Part shown: piece after piece, positions 1 through 8,349 of the stretch
Layout of the letters: each line of letters starts with the position of its first letter
Numbering within the stretch: position 1 is the stretch's first letter
NCBI RefSeq assembly: GCF_000426705.1
Contig: NZ_AUFW01000018.1
Coordinates: forward strand, 1-64,000
Source of the DNA: Spirochaeta cellobiosiphila DSM 17781
GTDB lineage: Bacteria; Spirochaetota; Spirochaetia; DSM-17781
Reading direction: 5' to 3'
DNA length: 64,000 nucleotides
Translations under genes and position numbers: made by a program
The notes under the pieces: generated by a model
Database searches by the model: none
Told to the model about the DNA's origin: nothing
Seen by the model: only the letters and a program-made list of their open reading frames with translations

Positions 1-141
1 TCCCCAACTTCTAGGTAGATCACCTACGTGTTACTCACCCGTTCGCCACTCTCATCAAGTGCAAGCACTTGAATCCCGTTCGACTTGCATGCTTAAAACG
101 CGCCGCCAGCGTTCGTTCTGAGCCAGGATCAAACTCTCCAT
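1..141 (-). rRNA. rrs: 16S ribosomal RNA, 5' end (partial)
   Basis: The reverse complement carries the universal 16S start (GAGTTTGATCCTGGCTCAG at about 117-136) followed by the GGCGGCGCGTTTTAAGCATGCAAG segment region typical of spirochaetes, and then the GTGAGTAACACGTAGGTGATCTACC area. Only the first ~140 nt are inside the window; the gene runs off the left edge. The exact 5' end is estimated by analogy with other bacteria. Confidence 0.97.
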
Positions 142-347
142 TATCTATTTACTCATCATAAAGATGAGCTTTTCTTTATTCTAATAAAGAGTATTTGCAT
201 CTGTTTGCTCTTTAAAGAGTTGTGTCTCTTTAACTCTTAGAAACCTCTCAAGGTTCCTTCTCTCCCTTCCCTATCTCTTTGTCAAATAACAATTTAGCCT
301 TTCAATGCAAGACTTAAAAAAGCCCAACTATCTAAGGCACGTCAACG
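142..347 (-). other. rRNA operon leader
   Basis: This is the transcribed leader between the rRNA promoter and mature 16S. It holds several short inverted repeats, for example GCTCATCTTTATGATGAG just before 16S and CTCTTTAAAGAG further up, which could serve RNase processing or antitermination. No protein gene is visible here. Assigning a boxA/boxB role would need comparison with other rRNA leaders of the genus. Confidence 0.6.
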
Positions 348-377
348 AATATACCTTGCATCTACTTTTTATGTCAA
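348..377 (-). promoter_or_regulatory. rRNA operon promoter
   Basis: On the minus strand, TTGACA (372-377) is followed after 18 nt by TATATT (348-353). This is a strong sigma70-type promoter placed about 200 nt upstream of 16S, as expected for an rrn operon. Confidence 0.8.
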
Positions 378-421
378 CCAAGATTTTCGATTTTTTTTAT
401 GGTAAACCTAAGTTTTAAAAC

Positions 422-1000
422 CTATTTACTAGATTGCATTTTAAGGAATACCCGAAAGTAGTCAATAAAAGACAATACAGAGCTCAAAGCAGCTAAAATA
501 AAGACCACTAAAGTAACTCCATTCATAAGGGGATAGCTATTGGAACCTATGCCAACATTAAGCATTGTGTAATAGATCAATCCAATGAATCCAGAGAAAA
601 AGTAAAACCAGGCCTTAAGCTTACCACCTATACGAGCACCTTGGGCCTTACCTTTACCAAGCATCATCATTCTAAGAAATGTAATACCTAGTTCCCGATA
701 TATAATAATAGCAAAAATCCAAACAGGCATCATCCCAACATGAGTCAAACACAAAAACATTGTTACCCGACTAATGACATCCGCAAAGGGATCTAATAAC
801 TTGCCTACATCACTTACTAAGTTATACTTACGAGCAATATACCCATCTAGAATATCGGAAAATTCTCCTGCTAGATAAAGCAACCAAAGCAATGATAATA
901 AAACAATATTACCTGGATGGCTTTTGATAAAAAGAAAAAGCCCCAAGAAGACAGGCGTTGAAATGATTCTGGAAATAGTTATTTTGTTTGGTAAATTCAT
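422..1000 (-). CDS. pgsA: CDP-diacylglycerol--glycerol-3-phosphate 3-phosphatidyltransferase
   Basis: PgsA makes phosphatidylglycerophosphate from CDP-diacylglycerol and glycerol-3-phosphate, the committed step to phosphatidylglycerol, in the cytoplasmic membrane. The CDP-alcohol phosphotransferase signature D-G-x2-A-R-x8-G-x3-D-x3-D is complete at residues 52-74 (D52, G53, A56, R57, G66, D70, D74). Hydrophobic segments surround it, and the 192-residue length is normal. The ATG start is supported by N-terminal MNLPN, typical of the family. There is no Shine-Dalgarno sequence; a promoter ends 6 nt before the ATG, so the mRNA is probably leaderless. The gene lies between ssrA and the rRNA operon, all on the minus strand. 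The substrate assignment within the CDP-alcohol family is inferred. Confidence 0.92.
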   Translation of the reverse strand: MNLPNKITISRIISTPVFLGLFLFIKSHPGNIVLLSLLWLLYLAGEFSDILDGYIARKYNLVSDVGKLLDPFADVISRVTMFLCLTHVGMMPVWIFAIIIYRELGITFLRMMMLGKGKAQGARIGGKLKAWFYFFSGFIGLIYYTMLNVGIGSNSYPLMNGVTLVVFILAALSSVLSFIDYFRVFLKMQSSK

Positions 1001-1006
1001 TCTACA

Positions 1007-1035
1007 AAAATAGAATTACCAAATGACTTTGTCAA
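1007..1035 (-). promoter_or_regulatory. pgsA promoter, leaderless type
   Basis: TTGACA (1030-1035), a 17-nt spacer, then TATTTT (1007-1012), followed by 6 nt and the pgsA ATG. The expected transcription start coincides with the start codon. Confidence 0.75.
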
Positions 1036-1051
1036 TAGAAGATATACAAAC

Positions 1052-1078
1052 AAAAAAAGACCCTGATATACAGGGTCT
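1052..1078 (-). terminator. ssrA rho-independent terminator
   Basis: On the minus strand the stem AGACCCTG/CAGGGTCT has a 5-nt loop and is followed by a run of seven T. It starts 5 nt after the tmRNA 3' end. Confidence 0.9.
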
Positions 1079-1082
1079 ATAT

Positions 1083-1438
1083 TGGAGGCGACGGGAATCG
1101 AACCCGCGTCCTAAAGGGCCGAATCCAGGCATCTACAAGTTTAGTTCTTTAATTTTTTTATTCGGAAAAAGCTATGCTAAAGAACCAACCTACTTTCTCT
1201 ATATCTCAACTATAATTTCCTTCTTAGCCGCTGAGCAACACTAAGAAGTAAGCCCTGGTTTCTTGCGATCTACAAAGCCCTCAGAGCGGCGTGCTAAGCA
1301 GATCGTAGCAGACTAAATTATGCTGCTAATGCGAAGTTATCTTCAGCATTTATAAAAGGTTACCAAGTTTAAGGAGATTGATAACTCCACCTGCAACCGG
1401 GACTCTGACAATCCTCCAGTCGAAACCAGGGCGCCCCC
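1083..1438 (-). ncRNA. ssrA: transfer-messenger RNA (tmRNA)
   Basis: tmRNA rescues stalled ribosomes by trans-translation with SmpB. The 3' end folds into the alanine-tRNA-like T arm (GGACGCGGGTTCGATTCCCG), and its acceptor strand CGCCTCC (1084-1090) pairs with 5' GGGGGCG (1432-1438), including one G-U pair. The 5' segment has the conserved GCCCTGGTTTCGACTGG. The tag frame ends at a TAA (1318-1320) and reads ...NAEDNFALAA, a typical ALAA-ending degron. The resume codon is uncertain (GCT at about 1345 or one of the two codons before it). The CCA end is not encoded: the discriminator A is followed by ATA. Confidence 0.95.
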
Positions 1439-1450
1439 ATAAGCTGTTCT

Positions 1451-1479
1451 AATCTAACAAGACAATTATCTATGGTCAA
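1451..1479 (-). promoter_or_regulatory. ssrA promoter
   Basis: TTGACC (1474-1479), a 17-nt spacer, then TAGATT (1451-1456), placing the start a few nucleotides upstream of mature tmRNA. The promoter lies partly inside the 3' end of the Nudix gene. Confidence 0.65.
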
Positions 1480-2374
1480 TATACAATTGATACTTTTGAG
1501 CATTCAATTGTAAAAATCTCAGACTATCAATCATTCCCTTTTGGTCAATTAAGGAAAAGGCTGTTTGGATATCTACCACCTTTCTCTGGCGAAAACGTTC
1601 CTCCAGCCATTTCTTCTTTATACTGTTAACTAATATTGGATAAGCCAACAAATTAATACTCTTATCACCTTTGGAATAAGGAATTAATATAGGACAATCA
1701 TCCACGATGATGCCTTCAATACCTGCTTCTTCGTTAGCTTCCATTAATGCTACTTCTTGCATGGTCTTATTCTTTTCAATAGAGCCTTTAGGAAAAATCC
1801 AGTGATTCCCTCTTCTATTCGTGACCAGTACGACTTTAAGAACTCCTTCTTCCCATAAGAACGGAATAGTTCCAACACTGAGATCACGAATTCCTTTATC
1901 GCTTATTACTTCAACCGCAGAACGTGGTGTTTGTATCATATTTTTGTAAAAAAAACGGGAATCGAAAGTCACTTCTGCGGTAAAAAAAGGCTGCTTTTTA
2001 TATTTGATAGATTCCTCTATGTTTTCAAATATCAATTCACAAACGGCAAAGGATTGATAACCAAAAGAATACTCAATAATGAACATATTTACAGAGTCGA
2101 TTGTTAAATAATATACATCACCTTCAAGATAGCGATTGCGAATTTTATCCCAAAGCAAATGAAAATCTCTTTTATTCATTTTTTCAATATCTTTATGAGG
2201 GACTAGGCCAGAACGGTCTATTGTAACTAAGTTGCTTTCGAAACCACTTTTTTGAATAATAATAATTTGATCAGGATGAAGATGGAGAACTTTCTGTTCC
2301 CACTTAATTCCCTTTTTTTTATATTCTTCTGGAATATCATGAATTAAGAATTGTCTAAAAAAATAAGATCTCAT
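1466..2374 (-). CDS. CYTH-like/Nudix hydrolase fusion protein
   Basis: The protein has 302 residues. The C-terminal half carries a Nudix box at about residues 197-219 (GSIEKNK...EANEEAGI). It keeps the metal-binding E-x2-E-E core but has Lys and Met where the consensus has Glu and Arg. The N-terminal ~150 residues resemble a CYTH triphosphate tunnel fold: a start motif RQFLIHDIP and a late strand AEVTFDSRF that looks like the family's E-V-T-x-D-x-R-F. Substrate is unknown; a nucleoside or inositol polyphosphate type is possible. The second ATG was chosen because GGGAGG lies 6 nt before it. The start sits right behind the terminator of the upstream transporter operon, so it is probably expressed by read-through or its own promoter. 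Nudix is firm; CYTH is an inference from motif order. Confidence 0.75.
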   Translation of the reverse strand: MRSYFFRQFLIHDIPEEYKKKGIKWEQKVLHLHPDQIIIIQKSGFESNLVTIDRSGLVPHKDIEKMNKRDFHLLWDKIRNRYLEGDVYYLTIDSVNMFIIEYSFGYQSFAVCELIFENIEESIKYKKQPFFTAEVTFDSRFFYKNMIQTPRSAVEVISDKGIRDLSVGTIPFLWEEGVLKVVLVTNRRGNHWIFPKGSIEKNKTMQEVALMEANEEAGIEGIIVDDCPILIPYSKGDKSINLLAYPILVNSIKKKWLEERFRQRKVVDIQTAFSLIDQKGMIDSLRFLQLNAQKYQLYIDHR

Positions 2375-2385
2375 TGAGACCTCCC

Positions 2386-2414
2386 ATAAAAAAAGGAGCA
2401 AAATATTTGCTCCC
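2386..2414 (-). terminator. Terminator of the nucleoside transporter operon
   Basis: A perfect 8-bp stem GGAGCAAA/TTTGCTCC with a 3-nt loop, followed on the minus strand by seven T. The T run directly abuts the GGGAGG ribosome-binding site of the Nudix gene. Confidence 0.85.
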
Positions 2415-2419
2415 TTTTA

Positions 2420-3367
2420 TTAACGTTTACCTTTATCAAAAGGCTCTCCAGATGCCTTTGGGGCTTGAGTAGTCTTAGAAAAGAAAACCAAAGCGAATAA
2501 AGTAACTACATATGGGAATATCTTCAATAAAATAGGAGGTATTGAAGACAAGCTTGGCATAACTTGAGAAACATTAGCAATAGTACTAGCAAAACCGAAA
2601 AAGAATGTAGCACCTAAAATACCTAAAGGTTTCCATTGCCCAAAAATAAGAGAAGCTAGTGCTAAGAAACCTAACCCTGCAACACCACCATTGAATTCCC
2701 CACTATAAGTAACTATTATAATAGCACCACCCAAAGCAGCAAAAGCACCAGATACGACAACACCAACATAACGGATGGCATATACATTTATTCCGGCGGC
2801 ATCTGCGGCATGCGGATTCTCTCCACAAGCACGTATTCTCAAACCCAAAGGGGTTTTATACAAAACATACCAGCCAGCCAGAAGTATTAATAAAACAAGC
2901 CAGGTTGTCATATAAGCCTGTGAAAAGAACAATGGACCTAAAAAGGGAATTTTACTTAATAGGGGGATATCCAAACGGTCTAAACCAAACTTGATTTGTA
3001 TGTTTCCACTTCCTGTTATATTTCTAGCAATATATACAGTAAGGGCAGCAGCCATCATATTAATTGCTGTACCACTTATTACTTGATCAGCATTAAGGTT
3101 AATACTCGCAAAAGCATGGAGTAAAGAAAAAATAGCACCAGCTAATACGGCTGCTAATAATCCTACCCAGACAGCCCCGCCAGGCATAATATCTTGCAGT
3201 ACAGAAATAATGAAAGCAGAAGTAAAGGCTCCTACTATCATTAATCCCTCCAAACCAATATTAACAACCCCACTTCGTTCACTAAACAAACCACCCAAAG
3301 AAGTAATCAGCAAAGGAACAGTATAGGCAATGGCATAAGGAAATATTTGTTCAATTATTTGGTACAT
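2420..3367 (-). CDS. Nucleoside ABC transporter permease (NupC/YufQ type)
   Basis: This is an integral membrane subunit of a BMP-family nucleoside importer. It has 315 residues with about eight hydrophobic segments, the N-terminal LFSERSGVVNIGLEGLM stretch and the GENPHAADAAGI cytoplasmic loop characteristic of the branched-chain amino acid/ribose permease superfamily as used by nucleoside importers. It is the last gene of the transporter set, begins with no gap after the other permease, and is followed by a strong terminator. Purine nucleoside specificity is inferred from neighbouring deoB, deoC and thymidine kinase genes. Confidence 0.88.
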   Translation of the reverse strand: MYQIIEQIFPYAIAYTVPLLITSLGGLFSERSGVVNIGLEGLMIVGAFTSAFIISVLQDIMPGGAVWVGLLAAVLAGAIFSLLHAFASINLNADQVISGTAINMMAAALTVYIARNITGSGNIQIKFGLDRLDIPLLSKIPFLGPLFFSQAYMTTWLVLLILLAGWYVLYKTPLGLRIRACGENPHAADAAGINVYAIRYVGVVVSGAFAALGGAIIIVTYSGEFNGGVAGLGFLALASLIFGQWKPLGILGATFFFGFASTIANVSQVMPSLSSIPPILLKIFPYVVTLFALVFFSKTTQAPKASGEPFDKGKR

Positions 3368-4429
3368 TTACTTGACCACCTCTTTTCTCTTGGCAAATCT
3401 ATTAATCAATCTCTCTATCAATACACTCGTTGCCGCAAAGTAAATAATAATGGCTATTATGGTATCTCCTATCTCAGGAGGTATATCAGTCATAGCATTC
3501 ATAAAACCCTTGCCAGAATGGAGTAGCCCAAAGAAAAGTGCTGAAGCTAAGACCCCAAAGGGAGCATTTGCACCGAGAAGCGATACGGCGATGCCATCAT
3601 AGCCCTGGGAAGGTAATATACCAATTTGCATATTACTAGCATAACCTAGGTAATGGGTTGCTCCTGCTAAACCTGACAAGGCACCAGCAATGACCATGGA
3701 GACAACAATATTACGTTGAACATTCATTCCTGCATATTCTGCACCATGACGATTAAATCCGGCGGCTTTCAATTCGAAACCCATTGTTGTTTTATTTAAT
3801 ACGATCCACACAAAAAGGATGGATAATAAAGCCACAAGTAAACCTAAGTTTATATAGGAACCATGAAAAAGATTGGTTAGCCATTCCACTTTTAGTGATG
3901 CAGCATCTGGGATTTTTCTAGATTCCGTCTCTAAATAAGCCCCTTTAAAGAAGGCAGGTACGGAATAGTAAACAACCCAATAGGCCACCCAATTCATCAT
4001 TATTGAAGAAACAACTTCATTAACATTAAACCGAGCTTTTAGAAGACCAGGAATAGATCCCCAAATACCCCCACCAATAATAGCAGCAACTAAGATAAGT
4101 GGTAGTAAAATAACTTTTGGTACAGCTATTGTTAAAGCTACAGAAGTAGCTGTGAGGCCTCCTATAAGCATCTGTCCTGGTGTACCTATATTAAATAAAC
4201 CTGTTCTAAATGCAAAGGCAACAGACAATCCAGTCATTATTAACGTGGTAGCTGTGGCAATAGTATTACCTAAACGTTCAACATTCATCAAACCGCCACG
4301 AAATAAATACCAATACCCCATAATGGGGTTATTTCCAGAAAATAACATCAAAATGGCACCAGCTAAAAGCCCCAGTAAGACGGCTATTAACCCTATTACA
4401 ACCTGTCTATTTAGTTTCACTGCTTTCAC
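3368..4429 (-). CDS. Nucleoside ABC transporter permease (NupB/YufP type)
   Basis: This is the second permease of the importer, 353 residues. It contains the FRTGLFNIGTPGQMLIGG motif (residues ~73-90) and the AAGFNRHGAEYAGMN loop, both typical of the long permease of BMP-type nucleoside systems. Membrane segments fill most of the protein. The first 23 nt overlap the end of the ATPase gene, indicating translational coupling. Confidence 0.88.
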   Translation of the reverse strand: MKAVKLNRQVVIGLIAVLLGLLAGAILMLFSGNNPIMGYWYLFRGGLMNVERLGNTIATATTLIMTGLSVAFAFRTGLFNIGTPGQMLIGGLTATSVALTIAVPKVILLPLILVAAIIGGGIWGSIPGLLKARFNVNEVVSSIMMNWVAYWVVYYSVPAFFKGAYLETESRKIPDAASLKVEWLTNLFHGSYINLGLLVALLSILFVWIVLNKTTMGFELKAAGFNRHGAEYAGMNVQRNIVVSMVIAGALSGLAGATHYLGYASNMQIGILPSQGYDGIAVSLLGANAPFGVLASALFFGLLHSGKGFMNAMTDIPPEIGDTIIAIIIYFAATSVLIERLINRFAKRKEVVK

Positions 4430-5939
4430 CTTTACGAATACCAGCCATCATAATACCTACTTCGTTTTCATTAGTTTCTTTTGCATTAACCAATCCAACC
4501 AATTCACCACAGTTTATAATGGCTATTCTATCAGATAGATCAAGAATCTCATCCAATTCTAATGAGACTAAAAGGACAGCTTTTCCATTATCCCTCAACT
4601 CTACAAGCCTTTTATGAATATATTCAATACTTCCTACATCCAAACCGCGTGTTGGTTGTACAGCAATCATGACTTCTGGGTCGTTATCTATTTCACGTCC
4701 AACAATAGCTTTTTGCTGGTTTCCACCTGACATAGATCTGGTAATAGTTTTAGGTCCTTTACCTGAACGGACATCAAAGAGATCAATAATTCGATTAGCC
4801 TGTGCTGTAATGGCTGCTCTTTTCAGGAACCCCTTTTTGCTGTAGGGTTCATTTTTATAGTTTTCCAGGATAATATTATCTTCTAGGGAATAGTCGAGGA
4901 TAAGGCCACGTTTCTGTCTGTCTTCAGGGATATGGCCCATACCCATAGCAAGACGTTCTCGAACACTAAAAGAACTAATATCCGTACCATTAATAGTGAT
5001 TTTACCAGACTCAATAGCTCTCAAACCAGATATAGCTTCAACTAATTCCGTTTGTCCATTACCATCAACACCAGCTAAACCCAAGATTTCACCCGCTTTA
5101 ACTTCGATGGCGAAATCCTTAACAACAGGTACATTCCTGTTATCATTAACATTTAAACCTTCAATAACTAATACAGAATCACCTGCTACCTTATCTTCTT
5201 TATCAACGGTAAAATTAACAATACGGCCTACCATCTTTTCAGCCATTTCAGCTTCGGTGGTGTTTTTTACTTCAACCGTATCGATCAATTGCCCTCTACG
5301 AATAATGGAGCATCTATCAGCTACAGATTTTATCTCTTTTAGCTTGTGGGTGATTAAGATGATTGATTTACCTTCTTGACGTAAAGTATCAATGATCTTC
5401 ATTAGTTCCTTAATCTCTTGAGGTGTTAAAACAGCCGTGGGCTCATCAAAGATAAGAACTTCAGCATCCCGATAGAGCATTTTAAGAATTTCAACACGTT
5501 GTTGCATTCCAACACTAACATCTTCTATCTTGGCATAAGGATCAACATTTAGGTTATATTGTTCACTTAAGGCTTTAATTTTTTTTGCAGCACTATCAAG
5601 ATTAAGAGACAGACCTTTCTTCGGTTCCATCCCCAAAACAATATTCTCAGTAATAGTAAAGTTGTGAACCAACTTAAAATGCTGATGGACCATTCCAATG
5701 CCTAAATCATTAGCTAGATTAGGATTGGTAATACTCACCTCTTTTCCTTTAATTTTAATGATCCCTCTATCGGGTTGGTACAAACCAAAGAGAATACTCA
5801 TTAAAGTAGACTTTCCTGCCCCATTTTCGCCTAATAATGCCAACACTTCACCTTTATTCAGACAAACTGTGATGTCATCATTTGCGACAATGCCCGGAAA
5901 TTCTTTCCTTATATTTAACATTTCAACAACAAAACTCAT
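4407..5939 (-). CDS. Nucleoside ABC transporter ATPase, two domains (NupA/YufO type)
   Basis: The protein has 510 residues with tandem ABC domains, as in ribose/nucleoside importers. Domain 1 has Walker A GENGAGKST (~37-45), a degenerate signature VSVGMQQRVE and Walker B LIFDEPTAVLT. Domain 2 has a degenerate P-loop GVDGNGQTELVE, the signature SMSGGNQQKA and a Walker B region (MIAVQPTRGLD) lacking the usual catalytic Glu. The asymmetry is normal for RbsA-like proteins. It is separated from the BMP gene by a hairpin and overlaps the downstream permease by 23 nt. Confidence 0.92.
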   Translation of the reverse strand: MSFVVEMLNIRKEFPGIVANDDITVCLNKGEVLALLGENGAGKSTLMSILFGLYQPDRGIIKIKGKEVSITNPNLANDLGIGMVHQHFKLVHNFTITENIVLGMEPKKGLSLNLDSAAKKIKALSEQYNLNVDPYAKIEDVSVGMQQRVEILKMLYRDAEVLIFDEPTAVLTPQEIKELMKIIDTLRQEGKSIILITHKLKEIKSVADRCSIIRRGQLIDTVEVKNTTEAEMAEKMVGRIVNFTVDKEDKVAGDSVLVIEGLNVNDNRNVPVVKDFAIEVKAGEILGLAGVDGNGQTELVEAISGLRAIESGKITINGTDISSFSVRERLAMGMGHIPEDRQKRGLILDYSLEDNIILENYKNEPYSKKGFLKRAAITAQANRIIDLFDVRSGKGPKTITRSMSGGNQQKAIVGREIDNDPEVMIAVQPTRGLDVGSIEYIHKRLVELRDNGKAVLLVSLELDEILDLSDRIAIINCGELVGLVNAKETNENEVGIMMAGIRKGESSETK

Positions 5940-5974
5940 TTCTAAATCAAACTCCTAAAATTAAAGGAAAAGAA

Positions 5975-5996
5975 AAGGGGTGTTTTATCACCCCTT
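5975..5996 (-). other. Intercistronic hairpin between BMP protein and ATPase genes
   Basis: Perfect stem AAGGGGTG/CACCCCTT with a 6-nt loop and a poor T tract afterwards (TTCTTTTCC). It is likely a partial terminator or mRNA stabiliser giving more binding protein than ATPase/permease. Confidence 0.6.
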
Positions 5997-6015
5997 AATA
6001 TTTAAATGATAAGAA

Positions 6016-7092
6016 TTATTTAATTAAATCACCTTGCTCAGCAGATACTGTAATAGCTCCTGCTTGAAGCTTAGCAAAAACACTAGCTACTTGAGCTTGC
6101 ACATCTTCTGACAGATTGGGATTTTCTTGTGGAATACCAACAGCATTATGAGTGGCATCATAACGAAGGACTTGTCCACCAGGGAAGCTACCTTCTAATT
6201 CAGCAGCTACCATCTCAGTAGTTACAACATCAACTCTCTTCATAGCAGAAGTAAGAATTACAGATTTAGTTCCTTCATATATACCATCATTATATTGATC
6301 ACTATCAACACCGATTACCCAAACATCGCTACCAGCTTTAACTCTTGTTTTAGCTTCATTAATAGCACCAATACCTACTCCACCTGCCGCTGTAAAAATA
6401 ACTTTTACACCTTTAGCATACATTTGAGCAGCGATTTGTTGACCACCTGCTACATCATCAAAAGTACCTTGATATATAACATTTTCTGGATTAAGTGTGA
6501 TTTTAGTTCCTAAGTTTTCATTAGCATACTTAAGTCCCTGTTGGAATCCCCAGTTGAATTTTTGTACAGCAGGAATTTCCATACCTCCTATAAAACCAAA
6601 TTCTGCTTCTTTCATTTGAAGGGCAGCAGCAACAGCAGCTACAAATCCAGACTCTTGTTCAGAAAAGTAGATAGCTACAACATTGTCATTTATCCGGTAT
6701 TCACTATAATCAGCACTATGTGGTTCGCCATCGATAATAACGAATTTTGCATCAGCATATTTATCTTGTGCAGCAAAAATAGCAGATTCGAATTTAAAAC
6801 CTGGAGTTACAATAAATTTAAAACCGGCATCATAAAGGTTACCAATTTCCTTAAGGTAATCCGCTTCAGTAGTTCCAACGGGCTTCAAATACTTAGGAGC
6901 TATACCATAGTTTTCTTGAGCTTTTAAAATACCTTCCCAAGTTCCTTGGTTGAATGATTTGTCATCAATAGTTCCTGAGTCAGTAACCATACCAACTTTT
7001 AAACCTTTTTTAGCAGAGCCCTCTTGAGCCCCATTCGCGAACAATCCGCCTGCAAGACACAACGTCATTAGCAAAGCAAGTGTTTTCTTCAC
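6016..7092 (-). CDS. BMP-family nucleoside-binding protein (TmpC/PnrA type)
   Basis: This is the substrate-binding protein of the nucleoside ABC importer, 358 residues. After a signal peptide (VKKTLALLMTLCLAGGLFA) comes NGAQEG and the family core: KVGMVTDSGTIDDKSFNQGTWEG (start at about residue 32) with the conserved DKSFNQ, then FKFIVTPGFKF, FIGGMEIPAVQKF and VIGVDSDQ. The cleavage region lacks a clear lipobox Cys, so whether it is a lipoprotein is open. A GTG start at 7092 was chosen because AAGGAG precedes it by 6 nt and it begins the signal peptide; the longer ATG at 7149 would put a charged extension before it. It has its own promoter with a palindrome. Confidence 0.9.
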   Translation of the reverse strand: MKKTLALLMTLCLAGGLFANGAQEGSAKKGLKVGMVTDSGTIDDKSFNQGTWEGILKAQENYGIAPKYLKPVGTTEADYLKEIGNLYDAGFKFIVTPGFKFESAIFAAQDKYADAKFVIIDGEPHSADYSEYRINDNVVAIYFSEQESGFVAAVAAALQMKEAEFGFIGGMEIPAVQKFNWGFQQGLKYANENLGTKITLNPENVIYQGTFDDVAGGQQIAAQMYAKGVKVIFTAAGGVGIGAINEAKTRVKAGSDVWVIGVDSDQYNDGIYEGTKSVILTSAMKRVDVVTTEMVAAELEGSFPGGQVLRYDATHNAVGIPQENPNLSEDVQAQVASVFAKLQAGAITVSAEQGDLIK

Positions 7093-7108
7093 ATTATTCT
7101 CCTTATCC

Positions 7109-7121
7109 CTCGATGGTCGAG
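7109..7121. promoter_or_regulatory. Inverted repeat in the BMP gene leader
   Basis: CTCGA-TGG-TCGAG, a perfect 5-bp palindrome with a 3-nt centre, lies between the -10 box and the ribosome-binding site of the BMP gene. It may be an operator or small mRNA hairpin. Confidence 0.4.
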
Positions 7122-7130
7122 TTTTTTCTA

Positions 7131-7159
7131 ATTCTACGGCCTCCACCATTGGTGGTCAA
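7131..7159 (-). promoter_or_regulatory. Promoter of the nucleoside importer with internal operator
   Basis: TTGACC (7154-7159), a 17-nt spacer, then TAGAAT (7131-7136). The palindrome CCACCATTGGTGG (7143-7155) fills the spacer and touches the -35 box, a classic repressor position. The expected leader of ~30 nt contains AAGGAG before the GTG start. Confidence 0.65.
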
Positions 7160-7176
7160 TAGATACTCGACAAATA

Positions 7177-8349
7177 TTAAATGGCTTTTCCTGTCTTCAT
7201 GGACGGAATCCCATAATATTTACAAAGGGATTGGGCAATATCAGAAAAGCTAGTTCGAATGCCCAGATTCTGTCCTGCTTCAGTCTTATTAAGCCATAAA
7301 AGTGGTACAAACTCTCTAGTATGGTCAGAACCTTTATAAGTAGGATCACAGCCATGATCCCCTGTAATAATAAGAACATCCCCATCAGGAAGATTATCAA
7401 CAATATCGGCTAACCAATCATCAGTAGCTTTAACCGATTCATAATAACCAATAGGATCTCTTCTATGACCATAAACCATATCAGTATCAACTAAATTTAC
7501 AAAAACAAACTCATTATCATCACTATCATGGTCTAACAATTCTTTTGTTCTAGCTAAACAGGCAGGATTACCTTTATCAGGATAACTATTATCAAAACCT
7601 ATGCCGGCAAAAATATCACTAATCTTACCAACAGCAATTGTCTTCACACCATTATTCTGAAGATGTTCCCCTAAAGAGATACTAGGCAAGGCAATAGAAT
7701 AATCATGTCTTCCAGCTGTTCTAGTAAAATTCCCTGGAGATCCTATAAAAGGCCTGGCAATAACTCGGGCAATACCATATTCATTACACAACTCTCTGGT
7801 AATCTCACAAAGTTTATAGAGCTCTTCCACAGAAATAATATCTTCATGAGCAGCAATCTGAAAGACAGAATCAGCGGACGTATAACATATAGGTTTACCT
7901 GTCTTCATATGTTCTTCCCCTAATTCGTTAATGATAACTGTTCCACTGGCAGCTTTATTACCTAAAATATCTAGACCAGTTCGTTCTTTAAAAACAGCGA
8001 TTAGTTTATCTGGAAAACTGGGGTATTCTGGAGGAAATGTATAGAAGGCTTTCTCAAGGGGCATTCCTGCTATCTCCCAATGCCCCGTCGTTGTATCTTT
8101 ACCAGGAGATTTTTCTGACATCACTCCATAACTGGCTAGAGGAGAAGCAACAGCTTCACAACCGGGAAGATTAGGACCCAATACCTGGCTGGCATTGCCT
8201 AATCCCAGTTTTTTTAAAGTAGGCCAAGATTTACCTTGGTTTGATTCTAATATATGTAAAGCTGTATTAGCACCCACATCACCATACTTATCAGCATCAG
8301 GCATAGCCCCTATACCAAAACTATCAATAACCAGAATTGTGGCTCTCAT
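7177..8349 (-). CDS. deoB: Phosphopentomutase
   Basis: DeoB converts (deoxy)ribose-1-phosphate to the 5-phosphate in nucleoside breakdown. It has 390 residues, the family length. Metal-binding alkaline-phosphatase-superfamily motifs are clear: [11 protein letters not shown] at residues 9-19, the catalytic Thr motif [13 protein letters not shown] (~83-95), and late [15 protein letters not shown] and [19 protein letters not shown]. The ATG lies inside the end of deoC (26-nt overlap) with AAGGAG just upstream, so it is translationally coupled. DeoC then splits the product. Confidence 0.97.
   Translation of the reverse strand: MRATILVIDSFGIGAMPDADKYGDVGANTALHILESNQGKSWPTLKKLGLGNASQVLGPNLPGCEAVASPLASYGVMSEKSPGKDTTTGHWEIAGMPLEKAFYTFPPEYPSFPDKLIAVFKERTGLDILGNKAASGTVIINELGEEHMKTGKPICYTSADSVFQIAAHEDIISVEELYKLCEITRELCNEYGIARVIARPFIGSPGNFTRTAGRHDYSIALPSISLGEHLQNNGVKTIAVGKISDIFAGIGFDNSYPDKGNPACLARTKELLDHDSDDNEFVFVNLVDTDMVYGHRRDPIGYYESVKATDDWLADIVDNLPDGDVLIITGDHGCDPTYKGSDHTREFVPLLWLNKTEAGQNLGIRTSFSDIAQSLCKYYGIPSMKTGKAI

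Noticed and set aside
1023-1244. 73-codon plus-strand open frame
   Set aside because: It lies antisense to tmRNA and encodes the reverse complement of its T arm; no ribosome-binding site.
4152-4538. Plus-strand open frame opposite the importer genes
   Set aside because: It is the antisense of a clear permease/ATPase coding region, with no family resemblance.
6541-6927. Plus-strand open frame opposite the BMP gene
   Set aside because: Antisense shadow of a conserved gene.
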